From: Micromonospora cremea
Lineage (GTDB): Bacteria; Actinomycetota; Actinomycetes; Mycobacteriales; Micromonosporaceae
NCBI RefSeq assembly: GCF_900143515.1
Contig: NZ_FSQT01000002.1
Span: 4,155,501 to 4,219,500 of the forward strand
Reading direction: 5' to 3'
DNA: 64,000 bases
Every line of letters begins with the position of its first letter. Position 1 is the stretch's first letter. Below, in pieces: positions 26,213 through 34,079 of the stretch. The notes beneath the pieces are model-generated. The model saw only the letters and a program-made list of their open reading frames with translations, did no database searches and was not told the origin of the DNA. The position numbers and the translations under genes were made by a program.

Positions 26213-27475
26213 TCAGAAGCGGGACCACTTCTGATTGGCGGCGCCGATGCAGTCCCACAGGTGCAGCTTGCCGCCGTTGGCGGGGTTGGCGTCCCGGACG
26301 TCCACGCACCGGTTGGCGCTGACGTTCACCAAGTCGCCGGCGGCGTTGAGGGTGAAGCGTTGGGCGGGATTGCCGTTGCAGGAGACCAGGTTGACCTCGG
26401 TGCCGTTGGCGGTGCCGGCCCAGGCGGGGTCCATGCACTTGCCCATCGCCCGGACGGTCCCGTCGGAGGCGAACGTCCAGGCCTGCGCCGCGGTGGTGTT
26501 GCAGTCCCAGATCTGCAGCTTGGCGCCCTCGACCGGGTTGGCGTTGGGGATGTCGATGCAGCGCCCGCTCTGCGCGCCCCGGATCCGGCTGGTGCCGGGG
26601 GCCGGGTCGCCACCGCCGCCGGAGGTGTAGCCGGACACCCGGATGTAGTCGACGAGCATCTGCTGCGGGAACTGCGTGGAGCCGTCCGGGTAGCCGGGCC
26701 AGTTACCGCCGACCGCCACGTTGAGGATCATGAAGAAGGGGTGGTCGAACACCCAGCGGTTGCCGCCCAGCCGGGCGGGGTCGACCCGGTGGTACTGCAC
26801 CCCGTCCAGGTACCAGGTGATCACGTTCGGCTCCCAGTCCACCCGGTAGGTGTGGAAGCCGTCGGCGAGTGGCCCGCCGAGGGTGCGGCTGCCGGTGATG
26901 CCCCCGCCGCCTGAGTACCCGGGCCCGTGCACGGTGCCGTAGACGGTGTTTGGCTCCCTGCCGATGTTCTCCATGATGTCGATCTCACCGACGTTGGGCC
27001 ACCCGCCGCTGCCCGTGCCGAGCATCCAGAACGCCGGCCAGATGCCCTGACCGCGCGGGATCTTGATGCGAGCCTCGAACCGGCCGTACGTCTGCGTGAA
27101 GGTGGCCGCGGTCAGCAGCCGCGCCGAGGTGTACTCGCAGCGCCCGTAGTGGCACTGGTAGTTGGCGGGGTTGTCCCGGCGGGCGGTGATGACGAGGTTG
27201 CCCTGGCCGTCGTGGACGGCGTTGCTGGTGCTGTTGGTGTAGTACTGCCGCTCGTTGTTGCCCCAGCCACCGCCGCCGATGTCGAAGCGCCATTTGCTCT
27301 GGTCGACGGCCGCGCCGGCCGGTGCGTTGAACTCGTCCTGCCAGGTGATCGGGCCGATGGCGGCCTCGGCCCGGTCGGGGTGGGCTGGGAGGACGAGCGC
27401 CGCGGTGGTGGCCATGAGCGCGACCGCAGCGAGGACGAAGGGTCGGAAACGGGGGGCGGGACGGGCTTTGAACAC
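26213..27475 (-). CDS. Secreted GH16 endo-beta-1,3-glucanase with CBM13 (ricin-type) domain
   Basis: Degrades laminarin-like beta-1,3-glucans outside the cell. A signal peptide (PFVLAAVALMATTAALVLPAHP) is followed by a GH16 domain, residues 40-285, with TWQDEFNAPAG, GNNERQYYTN, the catalytic EIDIMENIG (E-x-D-x-x-E, near 164-169) and FHTYRVDWEPNVITWYLDG. Residues 300-420 are a ricin-B trefoil (three repeats with C-x-D and Q-x-W type ends: CIDIPNANPVEG ... QAWTF, KCMDPAWAG ... QRFTL, CVDVRDANPANG ... QKWSRF) that should bind glycans. GTG is chosen for GAGGAG 6 nt upstream. A perfect LacI-type palindrome lies in its promoter, so expression is probably sugar-controlled. Confidence 0.92.
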   Translation of the reverse strand: MFKARPAPRFRPFVLAAVALMATTAALVLPAHPDRAEAAIGPITWQDEFNAPAGAAVDQSKWRFDIGGGGWGNNERQYYTNSTSNAVHDGQGNLVITARRDNPANYQCHYGRCEYTSARLLTAATFTQTYGRFEARIKIPRGQGIWPAFWMLGTGSGGWPNVGEIDIMENIGREPNTVYGTVHGPGYSGGGGITGSRTLGGPLADGFHTYRVDWEPNVITWYLDGVQYHRVDPARLGGNRWVFDHPFFMILNVAVGGNWPGYPDGSTQFPQQMLVDYIRVSGYTSGGGGDPAPGTSRIRGAQSGRCIDIPNANPVEGAKLQIWDCNTTAAQAWTFASDGTVRAMGKCMDPAWAGTANGTEVNLVSCNGNPAQRFTLNAAGDLVNVSANRCVDVRDANPANGGKLHLWDCIGAANQKWSRF

Positions 27476-27516
27476 GGGGGGCTCCTCAGCGTGGGGGTGG
27501 CGGAGGCTGTGCACCG

Positions 27517-27566
27517 GAGAGCGCTCTCTATAACGAAGCATGTCGATGTCCCGACCTTTTTGTCAA
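27517..27566 (-). promoter_or_regulatory. GH16 promoter with LacI-type operator GAGAGCGCTCTC
   Basis: On the minus strand: TTGACA (27561-27566), 18 bp, then a -10-like CATGCT (27537-27542), and downstream a perfect 12-bp palindrome GAGAGCGCTCTC (27517-27528). The AGCGCT core is shared with the chvE operator near 1445. This layout fits a CebR-like repressor blocking early elongation. Confidence 0.65.
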
Positions 27567-27659
27567 GAGTGTTTCCAATGCGACGACAGTCCGTTACCAC
27601 CTGATGGTGGGGCGCACGCCTCTCCAGACCGGTCGCGCGGCCCGGCCTTGAGCGGAGGG

Positions 27660-28238
27660 TCAGGCGGTCGCCGGGCGGGTCTGTCGGCCCTTCGCGAACT
27701 CCGCCACCATCGTGGCGCAGAACGCTGGCAGGTCCTTCGGGCTGCGGCTGGTGACCAGGCCGTTGTCGACCTGGACCTCCTTGTCCACCCAGGTCCCGCC
27801 GGCATTCTGGATGTCGGTACGCAGGCTGGGAAACGAGGTGACCGTCCGACCGGCGACCATCCCGGTCTCGACCAGCGACCACGGACCGTGGCAGATCGCG
27901 GCCACGGGCTTGCTCTGCTCGAAGAACGCCCGGACGAAGGCCATCGCTCCCGGGTTCATCCGCAGCCGGTCCGGGTTGACCGTCCCACCGGGAAGCACCA
28001 GAGCGTCGTAGTCGCCCGGATCGGCCTGATCGACCGTCCGGTCCACCGGAAAACGGTTCGCCGGGTTGAGGTCGTGGTGCATCGACTGGATCTCCTCAGG
28101 GCGTAGCGAGATCAGGTGGACCCGGGCGCCCGCCTCCTCGGCTGCGGCGCGGGGCTGGGTGTACTCGACGTCTTCGACCCCGTCCGCTGCCAGGAACGCG
28201 ATCCGCCTGCCGACCAGTTGCTGCTGTCGGGTGGCCAT
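27660..28238 (-). CDS. DJ-1/PfpI-family protein (type 1 glutamine amidotransferase-like)
   Basis: Cytoplasmic DJ-1/PfpI superfamily protein of 192 residues, in the YhbO/PfpI group, which act as stress-related proteases, glyoxalases or deglycases. It has RRIAFLAADGVEDVEYTQP (the conserved Glu near residue 22), DYDALVLPGGTVNPD, and the nucleophile elbow AAICHGPWSLVE with Cys near 116 followed by His. LTSFPSLRTDIQNAGG and VTSRSPKDLPAF complete the family pattern. GAGAGGAG precedes ATG. A perfect 9-bp hairpin stands just upstream of the ribosome site. Known members protect against carbonyl damage; that role is inferred. Confidence 0.9.
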   Translation of the reverse strand: MATRQQQLVGRRIAFLAADGVEDVEYTQPRAAAEEAGARVHLISLRPEEIQSMHHDLNPANRFPVDRTVDQADPGDYDALVLPGGTVNPDRLRMNPGAMAFVRAFFEQSKPVAAICHGPWSLVETGMVAGRTVTSFPSLRTDIQNAGGTWVDKEVQVDNGLVTSRSPKDLPAFCATMVAEFAKGRQTRPATA

Positions 28239-28255
28239 CCTGCGGCTCCTCTCGC

Positions 28256-28279
28256 GGCGCCGTCTCTTTCGACGGCGCC
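28256..28279 (-). other. 5'-UTR hairpin of the DJ-1/PfpI gene
   Basis: Perfect 9-bp stem GGCGCCGTC/GACGGCGCC with a 6-nt loop, only 1-2 nt upstream of the GAGAGGAG ribosome site. It may stabilise the mRNA or limit ribosome access. The rest of 28280-28538 holds no gene I can support. Confidence 0.5.
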
Positions 28280-28538
28280 TGGCGTCGCGCGGCGCGTTCC
28301 CGGTGTGGACACGGGCAAACGAGCCCTCCGGCGACGCGATGGGCGGCCGCGCGCCTGCTGACCATGGTCGATGTGGCCGGCCGCCGCGGGTCCGACGGCA
28401 CATTCCTCCGATCGGGGCCGAATCGATTCTTCCTATTGCCGTGGGGCGTCCATGGGGGTCAGGATGACGAGGCTCGCCGGAAACATCCCCGTAACCTGCG
28501 CGCTGCTGGTCTCTGTCACGAGGAAGTGGGAGTCAGTC

Positions 28539-28937
28539 ATGAGCGACGTGTCGACGGCGCTGGGTGTGCGCCTCTACCCGGACCTGGTCGAGCGGGGTGG
28601 TCTGGCCCCCGCGCTCATCGAGATCGCTGCCCGGCACGAGCTCGACCTCGGCCGGGTCACCGCCCCCGAGCAGGGGCGTAGCCGGTTCACCTGCGCCGAG
28701 CTGCACTCCGATCAGGGCGTGGTCTGCGTCGGGCTGGGCTCCCAGGCCCGATACTTCATGATCGACCTTCGGGTCTCGGGAGAGGTCCAGGCGCGAGGCG
28801 ACGCCATGGATCTCGTCCAGGTCGCCCAGCTGGCCTCGGCCTGGCGCGCCGGGCTGACGCTCGCCGAGCTCACCGCCCGGTTCCCCTTCATGGAGGAGAC
28901 GAAGCGTCATCCCGCGCGGGTGGCACAGGTCGGCTGA
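28539..28937 (+). CDS. DUF6193-like protein
   Basis: A 132-residue soluble protein. LYPDLVERGGLAPALIEIAARH at the start and DLVQVAQLASAWRAGLTLAELTARFPFMEE near the end match my memory of the DUF6193 pattern (YPE-x-x-x-GSL-x-x-AL ... L-x-x-x-W-x-x-G-x-x-L-x-E-L-x-x-R-FPF), a family found beside actinobacterial natural-product and immunity-like genes. No signal or helix is seen. GTGGGAG lies 6 nt before the ATG; an in-frame start 25 codons upstream is possible but has no ribosome site. Function unknown. It lies between a DJ-1 gene and the convergent aminotransferase gene. Confidence 0.65.
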   Translation: MSDVSTALGVRLYPDLVERGGLAPALIEIAARHELDLGRVTAPEQGRSRFTCAELHSDQGVVCVGLGSQARYFMIDLRVSGEVQARGDAMDLVQVAQLASAWRAGLTLAELTARFPFMEETKRHPARVAQVG

Positions 28938-28981
28938 CGCGCCTCCCGCAGCAGCGCCCGCGATCGTGCGGGCGGCGGCGG

Positions 28982-30460
28982 TCAGCAGCGCAGCCGAGGT
29001 GGCAACGGTGACTCGCTGCTGGCCTCACGGTCCAGGTAGGTCGCCTCGACGAAGGCGAGGAAGCGTTCCGCGTCGGTCGCGTTGGAGGCCAGACCGAACG
29101 AGACGCGCACCGCGCCGCCGGTCGGTAGCCGCAGCGCACCGAGGTACTGGTCGATCGTGTCGACCCGCGCGAGCAGCCGCCGGCGCAGCGAACCCCGGCT
29201 GATCCCGAACGCGCCCTCGCCCGCACCCGGGTTGCAGAAGCAGCCGGTGCGCAGGGAGAAGCCGGCCGCCGCGGCCTCCCTCGCGACGAGCCGCTCGTCG
29301 ACCAGGGTGCCGTCCGGGTGGCGGAGGTTGAACGTCACGGTGCCGCCCCGGTCCTCGCCCGTCGCCGGCCCGTACACCTGGACCAGTGGCCGGCCGGCGC
29401 GGTGCCGCAGCGTGGTCAGCCGGGCCAGTAGCCATCCGGTGAGCAGGCTGACCCGGGTGTGCACGAGGTCCACGCCGATCGCGTCGAGCCAGCGCAGCCC
29501 GAACTCCACGTCCGGGATGCTCAGGAAGTTGAGGGTTCCGTCCTCGAACGCCGACTCGTCGTCCATCGACCGGTGCCAGTCGCCCTGCACGCTGACCGCC
29601 CGGATCGTGCCGCCGGCGAACCACGGCCGGCGCAGCCGGGCCAGCGCGTCGCGGCGGGCCAGCAGCGCGCCGACGCCGGTGGGGTAGCCGAAGAGCTTGT
29701 ACCAGCTCAGGCAGACGAACTCGGGTTGGACGACGCGGAGATCCAACCGGTTCGTCGGGGCGTACGCGGCGGCGTCGAGCAGCACGTCGTACCCGTGCCG
29801 GTGGGCCAGCTCCACCCAGCTCAGCGGGTGGTGCACGCCGGAGAAGTTGCTCTGCGCCGGATACGCGAACAGGCCCCGACCACCGGGCCGGCCCCACCGC
29901 CGGCCGGGGCCGCCACGGCCGGCGTCCAGCACGTCGACCAGGTCCGCCTCGGCGACCCGCAGCTGCGGGCCGGTCAGCGGTACGTAGCGCGTCGGCGCGT
30001 CGGCTGCCCGCGCGTACTCGCGGATGCCGTTGACCGAGTTGTGGTTGTCCCAGGTCAGCACGAACGGTGCGGCCCGGCCGAAGTCGTACGCCTCGCCGAC
30101 CAGCCGGCAGGCGCCGCTGGCGTTCGGGGTGAAGACGACCGCGTACTCGGCCGGGTCCGCGCGGAAGAAGTCGAGCACCGCTCGCCGGGCCGACTCCACC
30201 AGGGAACCGGCCGCTTCCGAGGTCGGGTTCTCCGAGTGCGGATTGCTGTAGAGGCCGGCCAGCAGCCGGTCGTGGTGGGCTCGCACCTGGGCCTGTGCGG
30301 CCACCCCGGATCCGGCGTAGTCCAGGTAGACGTGGCCGTGCCGGTCGAGGTGCCGGTATTCGGTGGCGCGCAGTTCGTCGATCCGGGTGGTGCCGGCGTA
30401 CCCCGGCAGAGCCGCCGGCGAGGTGCCGGCGGCGGCGCGGGGTGCCAGCTCAGGAGGCAC
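28982..30460 (-). CDS. PLP-dependent class V aminotransferase, molybdenum-cofactor-sulfurase-like
   Basis: Cysteine-desulfurase-fold enzyme. RHGHVYLDYAGSGVAAQ, LYSNPHSENPTS, VVFTPNASGACRLVGE and WDNHNSVNGIREYA form the N-terminal pattern of the MoCo sulfurase (MOCOS/ABA3) aminotransferase domain. The PLP lysine is in CLSWYKLFGYPTGVGALL (near 255), and the active Cys region is RTGCFCNPGAGEGAFG (near 406), the hallmark of that branch. The MOSC domain of true MoCo sulfurases is absent. Its start overlaps the end of the ABCG transporter gene by 11 bp, so the two are co-translated, which is unusual for this enzyme. It could provide sulfur or modify an exported product; both are inference. Confidence 0.85.
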   Translation of the reverse strand: MPPELAPRAAAGTSPAALPGYAGTTRIDELRATEYRHLDRHGHVYLDYAGSGVAAQAQVRAHHDRLLAGLYSNPHSENPTSEAAGSLVESARRAVLDFFRADPAEYAVVFTPNASGACRLVGEAYDFGRAAPFVLTWDNHNSVNGIREYARAADAPTRYVPLTGPQLRVAEADLVDVLDAGRGGPGRRWGRPGGRGLFAYPAQSNFSGVHHPLSWVELAHRHGYDVLLDAAAYAPTNRLDLRVVQPEFVCLSWYKLFGYPTGVGALLARRDALARLRRPWFAGGTIRAVSVQGDWHRSMDDESAFEDGTLNFLSIPDVEFGLRWLDAIGVDLVHTRVSLLTGWLLARLTTLRHRAGRPLVQVYGPATGEDRGGTVTFNLRHPDGTLVDERLVAREAAAAGFSLRTGCFCNPGAGEGAFGISRGSLRRRLLARVDTIDQYLGALRLPTGGAVRVSFGLASNATDAERFLAFVEATYLDREASSESPLPPRLRC

Positions 30461-32126
30461 GGCGGGACTCCCGACGGACCAGCACCACCCAGGTCGCGCC
30501 GAGGAAGAGCACCACGAAACCGCCGAGCACCAGCCAGTTCACCCACACCGGACGGGAGAAGCTGTCGCCGTACGTGGCGAGCAGGGGCGGACCGAGAGGG
30601 GAAGCGCCGTTGCGCCAGAGCCGCTCCACTCCGGCCGTGTGTCCCAGGCCCTCGAACGCCCACCGGTTCGACATCGCGTAGCTGAGCCACTGGCCGCCGG
30701 CCGCCATGGCCGGCACCGGCAGGATCGCGCCGACGAACAGCACCTGCGGGAAGCAGAGCATCGGCAGCATGAGGGTCGCCTGGGCGGCGTCGGAGACGGC
30801 CGCCGAGCACAGCAGGCCGAGGGTGAGCGCGGCCGCCGAGGAGAGCAGCAGCGTCGTGTACAGGGCGGCGAAGCCGGCGCCGTCGACCGGCGGGAGCCGA
30901 TCGATGCCGCGCAGCACACCGAGCAGGGCGAGGTCCACCAGGGCCAGCAGCGGCAGCAGCACCGCCACCTTCGCCACCAGGTACGGCACCAGCCGGACAC
31001 CCGCCAGCCGCTCCCGGCGCAGGATCGGCAGCTCGGTGCAGATCTGGAGCAGGCCATAGGTCAGCCCGAAGAAGAAGCCCCCGAACGCGATCCAGAACAG
31101 GATCATCACGGTCACGTTCGGGATCGGATGCGCCGGGTCGAACGCCCCGGGCCGGAACAGCAGCGCGAACATGCCGAGCACCATCAGCGGCGACCCGAGC
31201 AGGATCGCCAGGGTGAGTCGGTTTCGGGCGACGATCTCCGCGTTGCGGGCGGCGAGGACGCCCAACTGGCGCAGTCGGCCGACCTGCCGGTGTCCCGCGG
31301 CGCCCGGGTCGACCGGACGGGCCGCCGGGCCGGCGTCGCGGTGCGCGGCGAAGCGGTCGGGCAGCGCCGCCGGGTCCGTCTCTTCGGCGAGCCGCAGATA
31401 CACCTCGGCGAGGGACCGTAGGCCGAAGAACTCCCGGGCCTCAGCCGGCGTGCCGGCGAACGCCAACCGGCCGTGGCGGGTCAGCACCACGACCCGGTCG
31501 CAGCGGTCCACGTCGGTGATCTGGTGGGTGGTGAGCACGACCGTGGTCCCCGCGTCGGCGAGCGTGCGCAGCACCCGGAGCAGGTCCACGGCGATCGCCG
31601 GGTCCAGCCCGGAGGTGGGCTCGTCCAGGAAGAACACACCCGGCCGGGTGAGCAGCTCGACGGCGATGCTGGCGCGCTTGCGCTCACCGCCGCTGAGCCG
31701 GCCCACCGGGACGGCGCCCCGATCGGTCAGCCCCAACCCGGAGAGCACCTCGGCGACCCGCTCGGTCACCTCGACCGGACCGGTCCCCGGTGGCAGGCGC
31801 AGCCGGGCCGCGTACCGCAGCGTGCGTTCCAGGGGCAGCTCCCGGTGGATGATGTCGTCCTGCGGGACGTAGCCGAGCGCACCCTCGCCGGTGGCGCCGT
31901 CGTACGACACGGTGCCCGCCGCCGGTCGCCGAATCCCGGCGAGCGTCTCCAGCAGGGTGGTCTTGCCAGCGCCGCTGGCGCCGATGATGGCGACCACCTC
32001 GCCCGGCTGGATGGCCAACGAGATGTCGTCCAGGATCCGGCGCCCGTCCCGGACGCTCTGGCCCAGACCACTGGCCGTGATGCCGACGCCCGCGCGCGGG
32101 GGAGACGTCGTCTGCTCGGTCGTCAT
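30450..32126 (-). CDS. ABCG/White-type ABC transporter (ATPase fused to ABC-2 permease)
   Basis: A half-transporter of 558 residues with the ATPase first. Walker A GASGAGKTT is near residue 48, signature LSGGERKRASIAVEL, Walker B GVFFLDEPTSGLDP and H-loop VVLTTHQI. Residues 290-550 form the ABC-2 membrane domain, beginning RQLGVLAARNAEIVARNRL and including SLLLSSAAALTLGLLCSAAVSDAAQATLMLPMLCFPQVLFVGAI-like segments typical of ABCG families (G-x-x-x-x/PQ-x-x-F-x-G). Such proteins usually export lipids or hydrophobic compounds. The gene starts 89 bp after a TetR gene on the same strand and overlaps the aminotransferase gene. Confidence 0.9.
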   Translation of the reverse strand: MTTEQTTSPPRAGVGITASGLGQSVRDGRRILDDISLAIQPGEVVAIIGASGAGKTTLLETLAGIRRPAAGTVSYDGATGEGALGYVPQDDIIHRELPLERTLRYAARLRLPPGTGPVEVTERVAEVLSGLGLTDRGAVPVGRLSGGERKRASIAVELLTRPGVFFLDEPTSGLDPAIAVDLLRVLRTLADAGTTVVLTTHQITDVDRCDRVVVLTRHGRLAFAGTPAEAREFFGLRSLAEVYLRLAEETDPAALPDRFAAHRDAGPAARPVDPGAAGHRQVGRLRQLGVLAARNAEIVARNRLTLAILLGSPLMVLGMFALLFRPGAFDPAHPIPNVTVMILFWIAFGGFFFGLTYGLLQICTELPILRRERLAGVRLVPYLVAKVAVLLPLLALVDLALLGVLRGIDRLPPVDGAGFAALYTTLLLSSAAALTLGLLCSAAVSDAAQATLMLPMLCFPQVLFVGAILPVPAMAAGGQWLSYAMSNRWAFEGLGHTAGVERLWRNGASPLGPPLLATYGDSFSRPVWVNWLVLGGFVVLFLGATWVVLVRRESRRAS

Positions 32127-32168
32127 GTGGAGTGTGCTCGATCCGGTCGGGAGTGGCCTGAATATCGT

Positions 32169-32181
32169 GCATCGCCGATGC
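32169..32181. promoter_or_regulatory. Palindrome in the TetR-ABCG gap
   Basis: GCATCG-C-CGATGC, a perfect 13-bp palindrome 43 bp upstream of the ABCG start. Reading on the minus strand, TAGCAT overlaps it as a possible -10. An outer 8-bp inverted repeat GTGGAGTG/CACTCCAC (32127-32134, 32196-32203) brackets it. A control site for the ABCG operon is plausible. Confidence 0.4.
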
Positions 32182-32215
32182 TACGTCCGGGCACCCACTC
32201 CACGATGCCGACCAC

Positions 32216-32836
32216 TCAGTCGGTCGTGGTGCGCGCTTCCGCCGGCACCTGGAGGAGGTCCAGGCAGTTGCGCCACAGCGTCTCCAACTGGGCCGGATCG
32301 TTGAGCAGCTTCGCGAGCAGGACCCGCCCCTCGATCTGGGCCACAATGGACCGGGCGGCCTCCCGCGTGTCGACCGACGGGCCGGCGAGTCCGCTCTCCT
32401 TCGCCTCGACCACCACCAGCTCGATGAGGTCGATCTGGGCCTCGAAGATCTCCTGGAGCCGGCGGCGGATCTCCTCGGCCTGGTTGCTGAGTTCGAGGGC
32501 GAGGTTGCCGAACAGGCAGCCGGCGACCACGCCGGCCTTCTGCTGGCCGGTGCGCTGGACCTCCTCGGTGGCCTCGAAGAGGTCCCGTAGCCGCCGCAGC
32601 GGGTCGCGCCCGCTGCCGAGCAACTGCTCCCACTGGCGGCGCTGGCTCGCCCAGTGCTCGTCGATGACGGTGCGGGCGAGCGCCTGCTTGGACTCGAAGA
32701 AGTAGTAGAAGCTGCCCTTCGGCACGCCCGCCGTCGCGCAGATCGCCGCCACGCCCAGGGCCGAGTAGCCGCGCTGCTCGATCAGCACCGCGGCCGCGTC
32801 GAGGATCTTGTTTCGTGCGTCACTGGTCCGTCCCAT
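32216..32836 (-). CDS. TetR-family transcriptional regulator
   Basis: 206 residues. GRTSDARNKILDAAAVLIEQRGYSALGVAAICATAGVPKGSFYYFFESKQALARTVI is the standard TetR N-terminus, with the HTH around residues 25-46 (broken here for quoting but continuous). The C-terminal part (VQRTGQQKAGVVAGCLFGNLALELSNQAEEIRRRL) matches the TetR_C group that often controls SDR/oxidoreductase genes. It diverges from an SDR gene across 114 bp that contain two near-identical 15-bp operator-like sites, so it probably represses itself and the SDR-tautomerase-ADH genes. It could also act on the ABCG gene downstream. Confidence 0.9.
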   Translation of the reverse strand: MGRTSDARNKILDAAAVLIEQRGYSALGVAAICATAGVPKGSFYYFFESKQALARTVIDEHWASQRRQWEQLLGSGRDPLRRLRDLFEATEEVQRTGQQKAGVVAGCLFGNLALELSNQAEEIRRRLQEIFEAQIDLIELVVVEAKESGLAGPSVDTREAARSIVAQIEGRVLLAKLLNDPAQLETLWRNCLDLLQVPAEARTTTD

Positions 32837-32849
32837 GCTTCGACGATAC

Positions 32850-32889
32850 CCGACCGGTCGGCTAGCGTGTAGTCGACCAGTCGTCTAGT
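32850..32889. promoter_or_regulatory. Tandem operators between the TetR and SDR genes
   Basis: Two direct 15-mers, CGACCGGTCGGCTAG (32851-32865) and CGACCAGTCGTCTAG (32875-32889), 13 of 15 identical and 24 bp apart. The first centres on the perfect palindrome CCGACCGGTCGG; the second lies in the near-palindrome TAGTCGAC-CA-GTCGTCTA. CTAG ends could also supply -10 elements. This is a standard divergent TetR arrangement. Confidence 0.65.
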
Positions 32890-32950
32890 GGTCATTGCGG
32901 TCGGGCCGAACCGGTCCGGCCCCCCTCCGGCCAGTCAGGAAGTGGTTCCC

Positions 32951-33667
32951 GTGAACACCAGTCAGGGACAGAAGGTCGTCGTGATCACCGGTGCGTCACA
33001 GGGCATCGGCGCCGACCTCGTGACCGCCTACCGCAAACTCGGGTACGGCGTCGTCGCGACCTCGCGCTCGATCGGCCCCGTCGACGACCCGAAGGTCGTC
33101 ACCGTTCGCGGCGACATCGCCGAGGCGGACACGGCGGACCGGGTGGTCCGTGCCGCCCTGGACCGTTTCGGGCGTATCGACACCCTGGTGAACAACGCCG
33201 GCGTCTTCGTCGCCAAGCCGTTCACCGACTACACAGACGAGGAGTTCGACCTGGTGACGGGGATCAACCTCGCCGGGTTCTTCCACCTCACCCGGCGCGT
33301 CCTGCCACACCTGCTGGCCACCGGCGCCGGGCACATCGTGACCATCACGACCAGCTTCGTCGACCAGCCCAGCTCGCACGTCCCGTCGGTGCTCGCCTCG
33401 TTGACCAAGGGTGGTCTCAGCTCCGCGACCAAGTCGCTGGCCATCGAGTACGCGGCTCGCGGAGTCCGGGTCAACGCCGTCGCGCCCGGCATCATCAAGA
33501 CCCCGATGCACCCGGTCGAGACGCACCAGACACTCGCCGGCCTGCACCCGGTCGGCCGGATGGGCGAGACCAGCGACGTGGTCGACGCCGTCGTCTACCT
33601 CGAGTCCGCGCCCTTCGTCACCGGCGAGATCCTGCACGTCGACGGCGGCCAGAACGCCGGTCACTGA
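32951..33667 (+). CDS. SDR-family oxidoreductase lacking the catalytic Tyr
   Basis: Short-chain dehydrogenase fold: VVVITGASQGIG (TGxxxGxG, residues 13-20), RGDIAEADTA, LVNNAGVFVAKPF, and a C-terminal LHPVGRMGETSDVVDAVVYLESAPFVTGEILHVDGGQ. The active-site helix reads VPSVLASLTKGGLSSATKSLAIEYA: Lys is present near residue 153, but the position four before it is Ala, so the YxxxK motif has no Tyr. I remember relatives with the same VP(S)xLASLTKGG form, so this is probably a subfamily trait rather than a mutation. GTG follows CAGGAAG. It is the first of a TetR-controlled group with a tautomerase gene 32 bp later. Confidence 0.88.
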   Translation: MNTSQGQKVVVITGASQGIGADLVTAYRKLGYGVVATSRSIGPVDDPKVVTVRGDIAEADTADRVVRAALDRFGRIDTLVNNAGVFVAKPFTDYTDEEFDLVTGINLAGFFHLTRRVLPHLLATGAGHIVTITTSFVDQPSSHVPSVLASLTKGGLSSATKSLAIEYAARGVRVNAVAPGIIKTPMHPVETHQTLAGLHPVGRMGETSDVVDAVVYLESAPFVTGEILHVDGGQNAGH

Positions 33668-33699
33668 CGCCCAACCCCATCCCCGAAGAGGAGCAGACG

Positions 33700-33939
33700 A
33701 TGCCGATCGTCACCATCCAGATCACCCGTGAGGGCAACACGCCGGGCACGTCCGCGGCGACCGCCGAGGAGAAGGCCGCGCTCATCAAGGGCGTTAGCGA
33801 GCTGCTGCGCGACGTCCTGAACAAGCCGTTGACGTCGACCTTCGTGGTGATCGACGAGGTCGAGACCGAGAACTGGGGTCGCGGTGGCCTCCCGGTCGAC
33901 CAGTTCCGACAGCAGCAGAGCGGGGCCGTACCCGAGTAG
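33700..33939 (+). CDS. 4-oxalocrotonate tautomerase-family protein
   Basis: A 79-residue tautomerase beginning M-PIVTIQITREG; after Met removal the N-terminal Pro is the catalytic base of this superfamily. KAALIKGVSELLRDVLNKPLTSTFVVIDEVETENWGRGGLPV is the normal helix-strand unit, including the conserved V-x-I-x-E/D and NW-x-x-GG loop typical of the group. It acts as a small homo-oligomer on enol/keto substrates. GAAGAGGAG precedes ATG. It follows the SDR gene by 32 bp and is likely co-transcribed with it; the pairing SDR-tautomerase under TetR control recurs in actinomycetes. Confidence 0.92.
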   Translation: MPIVTIQITREGNTPGTSAATAEEKAALIKGVSELLRDVLNKPLTSTFVVIDEVETENWGRGGLPVDQFRQQQSGAVPE

Positions 33940-34079
33940 CGGCCCACCGGCACCGGCCCTCGAACATCGCCGCGCCGGGGACGTCGGCACGCCGACGAAC
34001 CCGGCGCGGGTCGTGCCCGGTGGCATGAACGCCGCGGCCGCGGGAAGAACGTCGTCCGCCGCCGGAGTGGGGAGTCGGG

